This document shows, one piece after another, positions 63,192-64,000 of a stretch of 64,000 nt of DNA. The notes beneath the pieces were generated by a model. The model had not been told where the DNA came from, did no database searches, and saw only the letters and a list, made by a program, of their open reading frames with translations. The position numbers were made by a program, and so were the translations under genes. Origin of the DNA: Limnoperna fortunei (lineage: Eukaryota; Mollusca; Bivalvia; Mytilida; Modiolidae); assembly GCA_944474755.1 (NCBI GenBank), contig OX104113.1, positions 55,200,074 to 55,264,073 on the forward strand, written 5' to 3'. Each line of letters starts with the position of its first letter. Position 1 is the stretch's first letter.

Positions 63192-63242
<51 letters not shown>
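63185..63242. repeat. (AATC)n microsatellite tail
   Basis: About thirteen uninterrupted CAAT/AATC units directly after the SINE-like repeat. Confidence 0.95.
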
Positions 63243-63243
<1 letters not shown>

Positions 63244-63870
63244 CTTTTCCTCCACTTGACCAATAGTACATTAAGTACATAAAGTTTATTACGCATTTTA
63301 GGGTAATGCCCTCTTCAAAAGAGGCATAATAAAGACATTGTTAAAAAAATAAAGATTCCCTTCTCATGTACTTTTGTGCTAATTATTATCAAACTTAGTA
63401 TCCTTGGGTGAAGTAAATTTAAGTTTTCAAGTGCAGCTGACGTGCCGAGCCTTCTTCAAAAGTTGCCTTCTTCAAAATAAGATATAAGTATAAATAAACT
63501 GTTTGGACATGTGTCCCAAACACAGGTTTCACAGAACCGTGCAATATTTCTTTCTGAATTATTTACAAATAAATTAATTAATAAAACCATCTTCTATGAC
63601 TTCAAAATTTACAGGATCTTTACAGTTTTGCAGTTCATTAAGCTTGATTATATCATTCCGAAAGCCATATGCTTTCCAGAATTTTGTTTCTTTCTCGTAT
63701 ACATATTACTTTTTTAAAGATCTATTTCATCAATCTTGAGATGTCTGAAATTTGTCGTTTGTTTGCTCACCTGACTCAGTTTATTGACCTGATAAGGGGA
63801 GTAATTGTCGTCACTTTTCAAAAACTTGGCATACGTCGACCTGTTTTTAAAAATTATTTTCTCAAAATCA

Positions 63871-63967
63871 CTGAAGGAACATCTTCGCTAGCCAAGTGTT
63901 ACGATCAGGTCCCCCCTGTATAAGAGTATCGGATCGTAACCCTTGGCTAGCGAAGATGCTGAAGGAA
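63871..63967. mobile_element. 79-bp foldback with 9-bp direct repeats
   Basis: Arms 63880-63906 and 63932-63958 (27 bp, one mismatch; outer end CATCTTCGCTAGCCAAG) enclose 25 bp. CTGAAGGAA flanks both sides exactly (63871-63879; 63959-63967). A 9-bp duplication is typical of Mutator-like elements; assignment is inferred. Confidence 0.75.
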
Positions 63968-64000
63968 TTGATTTGAAAGGGAGCTGGTCAAATCGCTCCC

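Overview
The window is nuclear DNA from an animal, most likely a bivalve mollusc. The evidence is a ryanodine receptor with long AT-rich introns, a single-exon nanos gene, a tRNA-headed SINE whose tail is built on CAAA, and repeat and retroelement types common in mussels and clams (Penelope-like element with hammerhead ribozyme, DIRS, Tc1, hairpin-headed repeats). The species cannot be named from sequence alone. Base composition is strongly AT-rich, and one 200-N assembly gap lies at 42936-43135.

Region 1-47.6 kb: the 3' end of a ryanodine receptor gene (RyR) on the + strand. Eleven exons between 6856 and 47453 splice in frame to give the last 439 residues: transmembrane segments, the GGGIGDEI selectivity filter, S6, the C2H2 zinc site of the C-terminal domain and the stop. 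A poly(A) signal follows at 47609. The introns are loaded with mobile DNA. A DIRS-type tyrosine-recombinase retrotransposon (1349-6774, antisense) ends about 80 bp before the first exon. Other contents are several copies of one SINE family, a 2.2-kb minisatellite of 41-bp units, a pogo-like MITE, foldback elements, and several families of hairpin-headed repeats with internal 146-495-bp monomers.

Region 47.6-57.6 kb: no host gene recognised; a mobile-element graveyard. It holds a jockey/CR1-like LINE on the - strand with two frame breaks, a Penelope-like element fragment joined to an inverted piece with a well-formed hammerhead ribozyme motif, two decayed Tc1 transposase remnants in opposite orientation, and a broken FLYWCH-type zinc-finger ORF.

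Region 58.3-59.6 kb: an apparently intact single-exon nanos gene on the + strand, with a TATA box, a very short inferred leader, an upstream ATG whose ORF overlaps the start codon, a complete Nanos CCHC-CCHC zinc-finger domain, and a 3' UTR with two Pumilio-type motifs, a CPE-like motif and a perfect 16-bp hairpin flanked by short direct repeats. Nanos is the conserved germline and primordial-germ-cell translational repressor; this is the most biologically important gene seen whole.

Region 59.6-64 kb: a nearly intact Tc1/mariner DD34E transposon (60114-61773, one frameshift) inserted in the tail of another LINE, a second SINE-like repeat with an AATC tail, and a 79-bp foldback with 9-bp direct repeats at the window end.

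The two host genes have no evident functional link. The strongest second-look items are the nanos regulatory layout, the hammerhead/Penelope rearrangement, the complete DIRS terminal architecture, and a structural class of repeats that all begin with a hairpin.
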